A DNA stretch of 64,000 bases from Phoronis australis (lineage: Eukaryota > Phoronida > Phoronidae), in assembly GCA_002633005.1 (NCBI GenBank), contig NMRA01000324.1, positions 437,205 to 501,204 on the forward strand, given 5' to 3'. Position numbers and translations under genes: made by a program. Within the stretch, counting starts at the first letter, position 1. Each line of letters starts with the position of its first letter. Shown piece after piece: positions 1 through 11,130 of this stretch. The notes under the pieces were generated by a model. The model searched no databases. It was given only the letters and a program-made list of their open reading frames with translations, and was not told the DNA's origin.

Positions 1-2555
1 TCGGTTGCCACAATCAAGCACTGCATGCATAAGATTCCTGAACCCAGGACAAACCCCAGTTATAGCTGTTGACCCGCCACTGTTTGCTCTTGCTAAGCAT
101 ATCCAGTGGCAGTGGCCAGAGGGGTATGGACAGGACAAGTTCGTCATCATGTTCGGGGGACTTCACATTGAGATGGCTGCACTGAGATCAATAGGGACCC
201 TCCTAGAAGACAGTGGCTGGACTAGAACTATTGCTGAAGCAAGTGTGGCATCATCTGGTACAGTACAGTCATTCCTGACAGTGTCAAGTGTCACCAGGAC
301 AAGACTTGCCCACCAAATCACAGCATGCAGCTTCTGCCGATTGATAAAGGAAGTTCAGCGTGACCACTGCTCCGAGTGTGAGGTGTCTGGCAATACTTCT
401 ATGGCATTTTAAGACAGAGGAGTACGAGGCCACAATTCCAGTTTTGGAGTCTGGTGCTGGATATAGAACTTGCCATCTTTCTCTTTGTCCGCTCTTTTAG
501 GGAAGGACACTTTGAACCCTACAGAGAATCCTTGACAGAACTGATTCCATACTTCTTCGCGAACAACAATACAAACTATGCCAGATGGCTCCCAATACAT
601 TGGTGGGATATGATGTCTCTTGATCACCAACACCCAGATGTCTCCAAGGAGTTTCATAAGAGCAACTTTGTCATTCACAAATCAAAATGTGAGTTTTCGG
701 CAATGGTGATAGATCAAGCTCACGAACAAAACAATGCAGTCATCAAAAGTGATGGTGGAGCTGTTGAGCTAACTGAGGATCCTGCAGCACTGAGGAGATG
801 GATGGTAGCTGGACCAGAAGTGAGTAGCTTAGTTTCTGGCTATGAAACCATATCTTGCGTTAAGGACACAGCTATCACCACTAAACACCACGTAAGTACC
901 CAGCGGGCATTCCTTGAGAAGGTTAAGGTGCTACAAAGAGTCCTGAAGGACATGGACAACCCCTTTCAAGAAGAGATAGCAGACCTACTGGTTCTACACA
1001 CAAAGACAATTGCAGATCCAGCGCTAGCTGAGCTCGGTGCAACACATCATGAGAGAGGAAAACAACAATTCAAGTTATTTGTAGAAGGCCTGGAGAGTCA
1101 ATATACAAGGGCATTCTACCGCCCAATAAAGAAGAACAAGGTTGCCGTCTTTAAACATGAGAAGGTTGCCTGTAGTTCCAAGGAAAAGTTCATGAAATAA
1201 GACTGTCATTTGTTCTCCAGACTATTCATCTCCTGCCAGGTTAGACAGTGTGATTTCCAGGAGTTCTTCGCTCATGAGAACCAGGCAGCTCCGGCTTCAC
1301 TAAGTGACAATGGCAAGCTCCATGCATCCCAAAAGTCACAGCTGACGGACATTCTTGAATCCGGAGTCACTCTACCAGAAAGTGAACCAGAAGGAGATAC
1401 CATCATCATTGATGGCTCAGCTCTAATGTCATACCTCCACGGAGCTCAAAGTCATATGATGACTATGCCAAAGAAGATTTTCTGCCAAAGTTGGGGTGCA
1501 ATGCTGCCAAATACGAACGGGTGGACATTGATGTCTACTAGAAGCTGAGTCTGAAGTCCGAAACCAGAACCAAAAGAGGACTTGGGATCAGGAGAAGAGT
1601 AACAGGAAGTACCAAGACGCCTCAAAAGTGGAGAAGCTTTCTGCGAGATGATAGCAATAAGACTGAACTATTTAATTTCCTCGCAGAGAAAACGCGTGAC
1701 ATTGAGACAACGAGCACCATCATCGTGACTATGGGGGATAAGGTCATCAGCAACAGAGTGAGGTCCCTAGATGCCGTGGCCCCATGCTTCCATAAGGAAG
1801 CTGACGCCAGAGTATTTGTACATACAAGGGACGCCACCTCACAAGTTAGCAAGTCCACTATCATCAAAGCAAACGACACTGGTGTTGTCGTCATAGCAGT
1901 GTTGACCATGCCATTCTTACAACGCCATGGGTTAGAACACGTGTGGCTAGCCTATGGACAAGGAGCCAGTGCTCAGTGGATTCCCGTTCACGAGGTAGTT
2001 TCTTTAATGGGGCTGAAGAAAGTCAGTGGTATCCTTTTCTTCCATGCTTTCACAGGCTGTGATGTGGTTTCAGGTTTTCGTGGCCAAAGAAAACATCTGC
2101 AGGGCTGACAGAGGATGTGTGTGATGACGTTACTGAAACCTTCAGGAAACTCAGCTACAGTTCGGGAGAAATTTCAGATGATCATCTGCAGAATCTGGAG
2201 AGCTTCGTTGTTGTAATGTATGACAGATCCAATTCAGATAGTGGGGTCAACAAGGCACGGTTGGATCTCTTTGTCTGCAAGCAGAGGACTTATGATGCGA
2301 TCCCACCAACCAGAGATGACATGCTGCCTAACGAAGTGGGATCATCTGGAGCAAGGCGAATCTCGAACCCACAAACCAGCACTCCAGCTGACTGGGGTAG
2401 GATTCAATGTGAACATGGCAAATACACGGGACAACCCTTCTACCAACAGCTGCATGCTGCCAGGAATTAACCAAATGCTGCAGTAAGAAAGGCTGCACTC
2501 GAAGGTGCAAATGTTTTTGAGCAGGACTTTCTTATAACGCTCTGTGTAGTTGTGT
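1..2555 (+). pseudogene. Decayed FEN-like nuclease / CXC-domain family gene, 5' end outside window
   Basis: Coding similarity runs from the left edge to about 2555 but moves between all three plus frames (main blocks 5-412, 424-1200, 1210-1548, 1725-2108, 2117-2470, 2473-2555), so at least five frameshifts or stops are present. I recognise the order of blocks as a large uncharacterised family that is multicopy in cnidarian, mollusc and echinoderm genomes. It has an LTEDPAALRRWMVAGPEVS block, a DGSAL motif near 1411, an EADARVF block near 1798, a NDTGVVVIAV block near 1871, an FFHAFTGCDVVS block near 2040, then ARLDLF/IPPTR and a C-terminal cysteine cluster (KCCSKKGCTRRCKC) cut by TGA at 2518. 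The spaced acidic residues (D, E-x-D, D-x-V, GCD) resemble the metal sites of FEN/PIN-type nucleases, and the cysteine cluster resembles tesmin/TSO1 CXC repeats; both parallels are my inference. No introns are evident across 2.5 kb, which suggests a single-exon or element-borne gene. Function unknown. Confidence 0.7.
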
Positions 2556-3039
2556 ATGTGACCAGTAACGTCGTTGTGTAAAGGAATTTATAATAGACAA
2601 TAGATTCTGAACAACATATTATTTTAGCATTAATGTGATGTTCATGCTCGACTATGTTTGTGATTTATTATTCCGTCCATTTATTTTGTATTTGATGTTC
2701 GAAAGCACAGTTCCGTTTCTCGTTAATAAAATGCATTTTGATGTTGTAATTTCTTGCTTATTTTATCAGTAGTTGCCCATATGGTATTAAAATGCTTCTG
2801 AAAATATCAAAAATGGATTCAGCATATCCAAAAACATACAATTTAACAACAAGTTCATGAAAATCGGTTGGGCAGAGACAGATTTACGAGAAAAAGCATT
2901 ACTCACAAGCATCAAATGGCGGCCATTTTGAAAAAGGACCGCCATTTTGGATTTTTAGGTGGCTAGTCGGGTAGATCTGTTGAGTATACCTTAAAATGTC
3001 ACCATGCCGATTTTGGTGCTTATATCATCAAATGCATGA
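2556..3039. other. Non-coding spacer
   Basis: AT-rich sequence between the CXC pseudogene and the LINE remnant. A short stretch near 2920-2955 contains an inverted GGCGGCCATTTTG / ACCGCCATTTTGG pair. I see no gene. Confidence 0.5.
2725..2730 (+). promoter_or_regulatory. Candidate polyadenylation signal AATAAA
   Basis: AATAAA lies about 170 bp past the end of the CXC cysteine cluster of the pseudogene that ends near 2555, a plausible distance for its 3' end. AATAAA is common in AT-rich DNA, so this is positional evidence only. Confidence 0.3.
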
Positions 3040-3595
3040 TTTTTCCACTATCTGCCCAGCTGTTAATGAAAAGAACTGCACCGTCTGCATACTGTCTCCT
3101 AATGTGAAGCCTCTAATTAATTTATTGCTTCTGATATGATATGATGTAATATAATTTCCGCACGCATGACCAACAGCGGACTTGATAGTGGATCTCCTTG
3201 TCGGAGGCCTTTCTCTATATTAAAATACTGTAATATAAATCCGTTGTTCAACACACATGACGAAATTCCAGAATACAGTGTACGGATTCTATTGATAAAA
3301 ACGTCCACAAAAGTGAAAGCTTTTAAGGACTAAAATAAAAACTCCCACTTTACCGTATCGCACACTTTCTTGAAATCGAGGAATTCAATGTGACCGAGGA
3401 TGTGCTTTTCTTTATAAAATTCAATCATATCGTCAATTACACGTATATTCTGGCCTATATAACGTTTTATCAATGATGATTGATCTCGATGAATTAAATT
3501 TTCAATATATTTGTATATTTTGTTTGCGATTGTTTTAGTTATTAATTTATAGTCACAGTTCAAAAGAGAGATTGGTCTCCAATTGTCTAAAGATA
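3040..3595 (-). pseudogene. L1/Tx1-like LINE reverse transcriptase, C-terminal part of split copy
   Basis: The minus strand encodes consecutive LINE reverse transcriptase blocks: DNWRPISLLNCDYKLITK at 3595-3520, an IEFLDFKK block (the FDKAFD region with its key residues lost) near 3390, LRQGDPLSSPLL near 3190, IRGFTLGD near 3105 and QYADGAVLFI near 3090-3060. The catalytic YADD box is therefore mutated to YADG, and the blocks fall in different frames, so the enzyme is dead. The N-terminal portion of the same element continues at 8772-9855. The two are separated by a TA-duplicating transposon, and removing that insert plus one TA rejoins the frame (EELL|SLDNW). NWRPISLLN is typical of L1/Tx1-like LINEs. 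No poly-A tail or 3' duplication is recognisable. Confidence 0.85.
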
Positions 3596-3800
3596 CAGCA
3601 CACATCACGAATTTTTGGCCGCCCGGTCGGAAATTAGTCGACGACTAGCCGTCGACCGGTCGGCTAATTTGCCGACCGGTCGGCTAAAAATTAGCCGACC
3701 GGCAGCCGCCCGCAGTGCCGACTCATGAGGCGACTCCCCAGCCGACCCTTCAGCCAACCCTTCAGCTGACCGGCCATCAGCCGACCAGCTGGACGGCTGC
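3596..3800 (+). repeat. Left terminal inverted repeat and GCCGACC sub-terminal cluster
   Basis: The terminal inverted repeat is followed by about 10 copies of a GCCGACC/GGTCGGC heptamer to about 3790. Clustered sub-terminal heptamers are typical transposase-binding arrays. The block is far more GC-rich than its surroundings. Confidence 0.8.
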
Positions 3801-6308
3801 TATTTTTAGGCTAGAGTAGCAGTTGCGTAATAGGTTGTCAGGCTGATACCACTTTGCGTGTCGATGCATATTCGTCTTAGCACAGGGTCAAATAAATTAA
3901 CCTAGTTTTACTGTCTCGGTTACATGAATTCTCGTCGGTTGTGTAATACCACTAATTCGATGGTTGAAGGCAAGCGGTAATAGTAAACATTGGATTATGC
4001 AACAAGTTTTGGATGAAAAACGTGAATGTTTTCTTTACATTTGATCTTTAATTTGACTCGTGACTTTAAAAAGATGTATTAGATCGGTTGCTTCCCGGTC
4101 AATACAACGCTGTAGTCATTTTGTAAACGCAGCTTTTTTAGCAGTCTTCGCCCGCAGTTGATTTCAAGTTGTTTGTGTAACGCCAAACGGCATCTTTTTG
4201 CGTTTTTTTAAGTTAGTCACCGGTATCCTGTCACGCGTCCATGATGATGGATTAGTGAGTGAGTTCTTACACCGCGAAAAGCTCTCACTCTAGGGATTTT
4301 ATTTTCATAGTATTGACCCTTGCAGTACAGACGCGAAATTCACGGTCCAGTATGCCCTAAACCCACGGACTTCGATGGCTCTATCTTCGAAATCTTATTA
4401 TGGTTACGATTTCCACGAACTAAGACGGTGACATAACCACTGTTGAGGCTACAGCAAAGTAGCCTTGCGCATTCCGTTTTCAGTGTATCGGTGACGTTAA
4501 AATCTGGGCTAGCAGTTACATGTATACACGTAGTCCCCTATCAGTTGGTCGTTCACGTTGTTCCAAAAATAAATATTTTCTGTCAACAACATATTGACAA
4601 ATTATGCAAAATAAAACAATTGTGAACGGCAAGATGTGAATACGTGGTGAAGAGGTATTTGTCTCTACGCGGCATATGTGCGTGAAACTTTGGTAAAGCG
4701 ATTGCGATGGCAAAAAATGATAGAAAATACACAAAGGTGCACTTTTGAGAAGCAAAGCGTCTGGTGATCTTGATAGCGTACATGTATGATCTGGCCACCT
4801 CAGGTAGTAAGTGACGCTGAATGAGAAGTGGTAACTACATGTTTGGCGCGAAAATAAAAAAATCATGCTTGTATTGCCAGCCACCCCCCTCCCCGAATTT
4901 TGCACATTCTAATGAGTCACCACTCGAGATTTGGTTCCGTTTCAGTCCTAAAATCGCATAATAATTCTGTGCTCAGCTGTAAGAAAAAATACAATTTTTT
5001 GAAACGGTGCTCAGTCTTAATAAAGTTTCCAGCATGAGAGCGCTTTGATCAGAAATGCCAAGCACACGCAGAGTTGTAAGACAGAGACGTTGGCGTTTCC
5101 GTATGTCCACAAAAGTGCTTTGAGCAGTGTGTACAAATTTGTTCATTTCGCTTTTCTGCACTGACGACTATGATCAACACGGTGTTTTAACTACACTTTT
5201 GAGTGCATTTTCAAAAATAAATGTTTGGTTGGTGAATTCAGCGAGTCGGTGCCCACGGGCAGGAAAACGTATCTGCGTAAATAAAGAGTTGCGTTTTCAA
5301 AACATTCAGAGCATGAGCTCAAGGACTACCTGAGACAGAAAATAAAACCGATTACCAAACAGAAACTTGTCCAATGAATATATAGCTCTTGGAAAACTGT
5401 TACCCCGAAGAAATGTGCAAAATACGAACGTCGTTTACGAAAGATTGTACCAGAAGTGATTCGTTGCAGTGGAGCCGCACGGGATAGTAAAAACACTGTG
5501 CTGTGCACTAGTTACCTGAATGGAAAGCTGAAGCGGAAAAATCCAGAACACACATTTTCTATTCAGGAATTGAAATCTCTGTAGAATCAAAAACAATTGG
5601 CAACCAGGATTTATTGCGTTAGAAAACTTATCACGCCCGGAGAGAATTGTTTTCATGCCCGGAGACTACGTGATCACCCATTATGCAATGATGACAATCC
5701 AGTGTGTACCTATACATTGGCATCTATTGTAAAACGTGGATTAGACGAAAGAAATTCAACCGCATTTCGAAGATAATATATCTGTTGTCGGCGAGAGGTT
5801 GAATATATAGCCCTTGTTTAGTATAGTACGGACAGTATCACTTTGAAAGATCAATGCTTGGGGATGGTGACGTGGTGTTCTGGCGTGAAAGTTACTGACA
5901 TGGTAAGTTTTTGAACCTGACTTATTAAATTTTCAGTTCGGTCGTATTTTATTTTGATCCTGAAGTGAAGAATTTTTGGTCCTCACTTGATAACTTGTAG
6001 GTGCTGATGTGATAAATTTTCAGTCTTGACGTGGTGAATTTGGTCTTTATTTGCTCTTTGGTCTTCTGTGTGAAAACAATCTCAATGTATTGGATTGTTT
6101 TAATTCCTGCTTAAGTAAAATGTCTGGTTTTGAGATATTTATTTTTGGTCCTGGAGAGTTTGCATGTTTTGCTTGGTTTTAATCATGCATAGAAAAGATA
6201 TGTCGTTAAATGTTTCAAATTAGGCCTCCCATAAATGGGGAGAGAGCAGGTTGTGTAGCATCGTACTATGTAACTTCTAATATAAATCTAGGTGTTTGTG
6301 ATTTAGTA

Positions 6309-6352
6309 ATACTATGAAAAATGAGTAGTTATGACTATGAAAAATGAGTAGT
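6309..6352 (+). repeat. Two-copy 23 bp tandem repeat
   Basis: The unit containing CTATGAAAAATGAGTAGTT occurs twice head to tail inside the 3596-8771 transposon. Minor local duplication. Confidence 0.6.
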
Positions 6353-7149
6353 TGAGGCTTCTTTTGAAATACTGTATCCTTTGTATATGCCTGGTGTACA
6401 TGGCTCAGTGTGATATTATCTAAGCTTTATTATCCTCTATGGCTTAACAACTATATATCTTCATTCATGCCTGTAAAAGAGGTACTCCCAGGATCATCAA
6501 GCATGTGTATGTTTTTATTCTAATGAGGCGTGCTTCGAATGTACAATTAGTAATTATACTTTTGCAGTGGTTCATAACAAACGGATTCATTAAACCCAGT
6601 AAATATTTTTGCAACTGCTGACTCTGCATATCAGACGTGCATATTGCATCATACCTCATCAGAGTAAAACTTGTTATCAATCATAGTAGAAAAAATTATT
6701 TTTATCATTGCCACAAGACGTTAACAAACGCAGTGAGTGTCTGTAACTGTTGTGTCTAGATTGCTGATGAACTAAAGTCGGTCTACATGTATTTCCATTT
6801 TTATATCACTGATTCATGCCAAAGGTTTGAAATTGCGCCCCTTTAAGAGTTTTGACTTGCCCTGTGATCACTAGAATCCGATGCAATAAACTTATAGAAG
6901 TTGTTTTTTAACCAGTGTAATATAGCTGAAAATTGTGTGCGTTTTCGTTTGCGAGAGTGTTCTTTTTGAATCAATGGGTTAATCATTTTACGCTCTACAT
7001 GAAAACACAGACTACTTTTTTTAGGATTACATGTACCAGGTTACCCCGAAAATATTATTTTCAAAGTTTTACCCCTTGGAGTATACGCGAAACGCCAAGT
7101 ATTGTGTTCTTACGCGAAAGGGCTCGGAAGGCTGTAGCCTTGGTGCGAA

Positions 7150-7860
7150 GCTGTTTACTAAATTAAATATACAAATTTGCGCCATTGTGGGTAAAAACTG
7201 ACCGAATAAAATCTTCCTAGAGTAAACTAAATTATTTACCAGCGTTGCAAAAAATGGTTTTCTACAATTATTCTGCTGCTAAAGTTATGTTGTGATCTTA
7301 TGCGTCGACTTTCGCCCCAATGAAATATTGCGTCACCTTTTAGCCAGTTTCTTTTTCCCAGATTCTTCAATCAAACGTTCTCCCTCGAGGTTACGTAAAC
7401 GTCACAACAAATGATCAGAATTGGTTTCACTTCATTATATGTTTTTGGAATTTTGATATCAGTGAACCGAATTTTAGAACAAATTTTGCTGAGATGTGTT
7501 CATCATCTAATGGGAGATGTTGAAAACATTTTGGAAGTGGCGCGTGTCACAATGAACTTTTTTCAAAACGACGATATACGTTTTTTCGTTAAAAAGGCAG
7601 AGAATTACGCAAGAAGATGACGTCGGATGTTTCTCACTTAAACGGCCGTAACGGGCAACTTGAATGCCAATTGACTTCCAGATTTTGCATGCACACCCGC
7701 CAGTCTTGAGCTCATGTTGATACAAGCTTTTCTACGAGGTGACAAACGTAACTATCCGGGCAGTGTGAAGTATCGAGGTCTGTTTGGTCTCAATAAGCAG
7801 TGGCACCTTGCTGTATTTTGAAAATAGTCTTCATGCAACTAGCTGGCTACATAGGAAGGC
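7150..7860 (+). repeat. Dispersed repeat, uninterrupted copy (paralogue of 34430-34736 plus 47611-48060)
   Basis: About 700 bp here aligns in order with the two sequences flanking the Harbinger element. Shared blocks include the stretch around TTCTGCTGCTAAAGTT, AATGAAATATTGCGTCACC, the TTCACTTCATTATA region, and a block ending in CTTCATGCAACTAGCTGGCTAC. At 7421-7427 this copy has the single, unduplicated target (AATTGG) where the other copy carries the 12.9 kb insertion. It lies inside the 3596-8771 transposon. No protein is evident. Confidence 0.75.
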
Positions 7861-8584
7861 TCTAGTTTCGAAAAGAGGTTTTTCTGCGAAATTGACAACA
7901 ATTTCTGAATGATGATGGATGATGGATGACCCTATAAACCGATCAGTCTTCCGTTTTCATGCACCCATGATTTAATATCGGCGCTATGTTCACACCATTA
8001 TTTATGTTGTTTCTAAAATAAAATTGGGTTCTATTGCTGTACCAACATATTAAGAAATTATACAGAAATAAGCAATAATCATCTGTGGTAAATCGCAATA
8101 TACAGCGTGATGAAGTGATCATCAAGAGCAATAACGGATGAGCGCAAATGCGTGAAGCTTGTTGAGCATTCCGCTGCATGAAAACACTTGAGGTCGTGTA
8201 TTGAGTGTTGTATTCTGATTGTTATGCAATTTTACTGTAAATTTCAAATTTCGTGCTGTTTTTTTTGCAAAATGTACTGTATAAAATGTCTCATATCTAA
8301 ATTTAGAAATTTTGCTTCCGCGATATCACTTAACGTTTGATTTTACCACGCCGTCATTAATTCAACATTAAGTTTTTGGCTGGTGTAATGTCACGCACTT
8401 CGTATTTGTAGGTTGATTCGATTTTATTTCCTTTCAATAGTTGAACAAAAGTTTATAAACCGATGTCAAGATCTGAGTTGCCAGTGGTGAACGAACAGCG
8501 AACAGTAAAATGTTTGTTTGGCCAAAGTTCACCCGTTAAGTCATAAAATGGTAATTGCCGACCAAGGACACCCTTAATCCGAAT

Positions 8585-8771
8585 TGGTCGTCTACGCCAC
8601 GCGACCACTTAGCCGACCCAATTGCCGACCACAGAGGCGACTCAGTAGACGGCTCCTAGCCGACCGTTGTTGGTCGGCTGCTGGTCGGCTAGACGACCGG
8701 TCGACGACCGGCCGTCGACCGGTCGTCGACCAATTTCCGACCGGTCGGCCAAAAATTCGTGATGTGTGCTG
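8585..8771 (-). repeat. Right terminal inverted repeat and GCCGACC sub-terminal cluster
   Basis: Inverted counterpart of the left end, again with dense GGTCGGC and GTCGACC motifs. The outer 45-50 bp matches the left end of the 63374 copy better than it matches the left end of this copy. Confidence 0.8.
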
Positions 8772-9855
8772 TAGTAATTCCTCGGACTGTTTACTTTTTG
8801 GGATTAACGTAATTACGCTTTGCTTTTGAGAATTGGACATGTAACCGTTTCCAAAGCTGTATGTGACGCTCGCCAAAAATTGTCTTTCATTACCTTCCAA
8901 AAGCTTTTATAAAAATCATAGCTAATGCCATCATTACCAGACGTCTTGTTACGTTTTGCCTCTAAGAAAGAATCATACAATTCTTCTGCTGTTAGATTTT
9001 TTTCTAACTCGTAAGAATCTGCCTGAGATAGTTTTTTTGTTTTGGAAAATTAGAAATGTCGATAGGATACGTTCTTTCTCCGTTGCATTCTTCAATATCG
9101 GAGTAAAGTTTTTTTGTAATAGTTCACTTGCATATTCCGTATGGTTGCTGCAGCATGTATAATTTTAGCACCATTTTTAAGGGTGCTAATATGTTTTCGT
9201 TTGCTGTGGCGCAACTCTAGGTTTTTGAAATATTTTCCTTTCTCGCCTTGTTCTGCCCATTGTGCTTCACTACGCAGAATCGAGCCCATAATTTTTTGGG
9301 TCTAGATAACTTGCAAATAAATTTTGGCTTTTTGTAAATCTTTTTTTTTTAATTCCTCTGAAGGGTCGCTTTCCACCTTGGCCGTCAAAGGATTATTTTT
9401 TTCTATTAAACTATTTTTCCAGAGCGCGTCTTTGCAACATCTTTTGCAAAAGAGATTAAAGTTTTCCTTATTTCTATTTTAAATAATTCCCACACTAAAT
9501 TTTTGTCTTCAATATATCGATATTGAGTACTATAAAATTCGACACATTTAGTTTATTTGTTTATTTAATTGTTATCGTTTAAATAACTAGTGTTAAATTT
9601 CCAAATACCAGAACCTCTCTTCACATTTTCGGATATTTCAAAATGTAAACTAATGGCAGAGTGTTCTGAAAACACAAATTCGTTAATAATGGCAAAGTCT
9701 TTGACTGCTACATGTACGTCTCTGGAAATTAGCCATATGTCAATTGTACTTATCCCTCCAAGTGTACTTCCTCACACCTGGGTTATTTTCACGCCACACG
9801 TTGTGCAACTTGAAATTAGATTGAAAATGGTTGATGTTCTGTATTACAGGACTGT
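8772..9855 (-). pseudogene. L1/Tx1-like LINE, endonuclease C-terminus and N-terminal RT part of split copy
   Basis: On the minus strand the end of an apurinic-type endonuclease domain is readable from about 9850 (VWRENNPGVRKYTWR, then in another frame IDIWLIS, then SGIWKFN near 9600). This is followed by the linker (AQWAEQGEKGKYFKNLELRH at 9260-9200) and the start of the reverse transcriptase (SVITLIPKSKQSEELL ending at the insertion). Several frameshifts and stops are present. The copy is truncated at its 5' side, where it abuts the gypsy remnant at about 9860. Its continuation is at 3040-3595, beyond the TA-duplicating transposon. Confidence 0.85.
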
Positions 9856-9861
9856 ACTCAA

Positions 9862-10550
9862 AATGTCATCTTACCAATCGATTGCTTGAGTACCCTCGAT
9901 TAAATCATTCTTAATACTCTGGAATATCTCGCTAGCAAAGCTAATTCCAAACCGTAAACGTTTAAACAAAAACACCCCATAGACGTAGTGATAAGACATC
10001 TCTCCTCAAGCAGTGGAACAGCCCCAATACCCGCTAGAAGCATCTAGTGTAGTAAAACAGTGGCAGCAGAAAGCTTGTGAGTTACATCATCTCAAGTAGG
10101 TAGAACATAACGTTCACGTTGCACTGCGAGGTCCAGTTTCTTTAAATCTGCGCTTATACAGACACTTCCATCCTTCTTAGCAACAGGAACGATTGGCGCA
10201 CACCACGGAGTAGGCTGAGTTACTTGTTCGATTATGTCACCTGCAACCATTTGCTCGATTATAGCCTTAAATTTCGGCATCAGTGATATGGGTATTCGCC
10301 TCGCAACCTTCAAGCTGTACGGTTGTGCGTTTTCTTCCAAGTGTATTTTTATCGGGTCACCCTTGAGTAGCCATGTTGTAGCAAAAACAGACTCGTTCAT
10401 TTCACCCACGCGTCGAGCAGGTCCAATTTTCGTGGAAACATTACGGCTCTACGGAGAACTCTTTGTTCCGGATACAACTAAGATGGGAAACTTGTATTTA
10501 CTCTCATCATGTGTAAGTTACGGACGCGAGAAAAGTGCCTGACGTCTTAA
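9862..10550 (-). pseudogene. Ty3/gypsy pol remnant: protease end and reverse transcriptase
   Basis: Minus-strand similarity to Ty3/gypsy pol starts right at the TTAA target (LKTSGTFLASVTY), passes through the protease-RT linker (YKFPILVVSGTKS, RNVSTK) and enters the reverse transcriptase. RT blocks are EENAQPYSLKVARRIPI, PTPWCAPIVPVAKKDGSVCI, TTLDASSGYW (frame change) and LFKRLRFGISFASEIFQ. The catalytic block is degraded to W-stop-DDIL near 9870. Stops and at least two frameshifts make it non-functional. RNase H, integrase and the 3' LTR are absent; LINE sequence begins immediately afterwards. Gag and most of the protease lie beyond the TTAA element at 16199-17265. Confidence 0.85.
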
Positions 10551-11130
10551 GAGTGCAGTACACTTCAGACCAGGCAAAAATCCATACAGGGTTGATAAAC
10601 CCTATGTGACGGATTTGGATCATATTATGCATTTTTGTTTACTTTCTTATGGTAATTACTAAAATGCACTTTAAACAAATTTTATCGCGTTAGGTAGCTT
10701 AAAAGTCGGGTACCTCAGTTTTCACTGAAAACCACTATCAGAACTTACCCAAATAATCACATTTTTGTGACATTGTAAGTAATTACAGTAGCTACTAAAA
10801 AATGAAATAGCTACTATTTTGTATAAAGTCATCCATTGTCTTCGTAAAAATGAAAAGTAAAAGTGTCAAGTTGCACCTTAAATTCCACATTTCGGGTTCG
10901 AAGGGTCATGGGTTCGTACAGGCAGAAAACATCGATAACTTGCCTACGTTTGAATGAGTTAATCTCAGCTGAAGCCAAAATTTACACTTTGAAACTTAAT
11001 TGTGGGTTTGATCTATCTTCGTAGAGTAGATATTTGGCATCAAAACCACCGGCAAACACATGTCTTCATATAGTAATGGGCAATTGTTCGCAGCCACCTC
11101 AGCCAAAGTGAGCACTTGTGACAATAGCTA
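10551..11130 (+). repeat. Left long imperfect terminal inverted repeat of the TTAA element
   Basis: Matches the reverse complement of about 15620-16198 in blocks: the outer 50-90 bp, TCTCAGCTGAAGCC near 10963, and a GGCAATTGTT...CACCTCA block near 11085. Intervening parts are diverged. Confidence 0.6.

Larger units (their letters stand above)
3596..8771. mobile_element. 5.2 kb TIR DNA transposon with TA target duplication, GGTCGGC-rich ends
   Basis: Both ends carry the inverted repeat CAGCACACATCACGAATTTT followed by about 30 more similar bases. Beyond that, both sub-terminal regions are packed with GGTCGGC/GCCGACC and GTCGAC motifs, many palindromic (CCGACCGGTCGG). A TA lies on each side (3594-3595 and 8772-8773). 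The insertion sits inside a LINE, and taking out the element and one TA restores the LINE frame, which fixes the boundaries to the base. A TA duplication with a CAG start fits Tc1/mariner, but some Harbinger-related groups also duplicate 2 bp, and I found no transposase ORF. This copy is probably non-autonomous or has a spliced or decayed gene. A second copy begins at 63374. Its interior holds the dispersed repeat at 7150-7860 and is otherwise unassigned, non-coding-looking sequence. Confidence 0.85.

Noticed and set aside
8584-8829. Open frames on both strands across the right end of the 3596-8771 transposon
   Set aside because: They are produced by the GC-rich repeated TIR heptamers, which lack stop codons, and are not real genes.
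10860-10925. GGGTTCGAAGGG resembles a tRNA or SINE B box
   Set aside because: No A box at the right distance, no cloverleaf can be drawn, and it lies within the TIR of the TTAA element.
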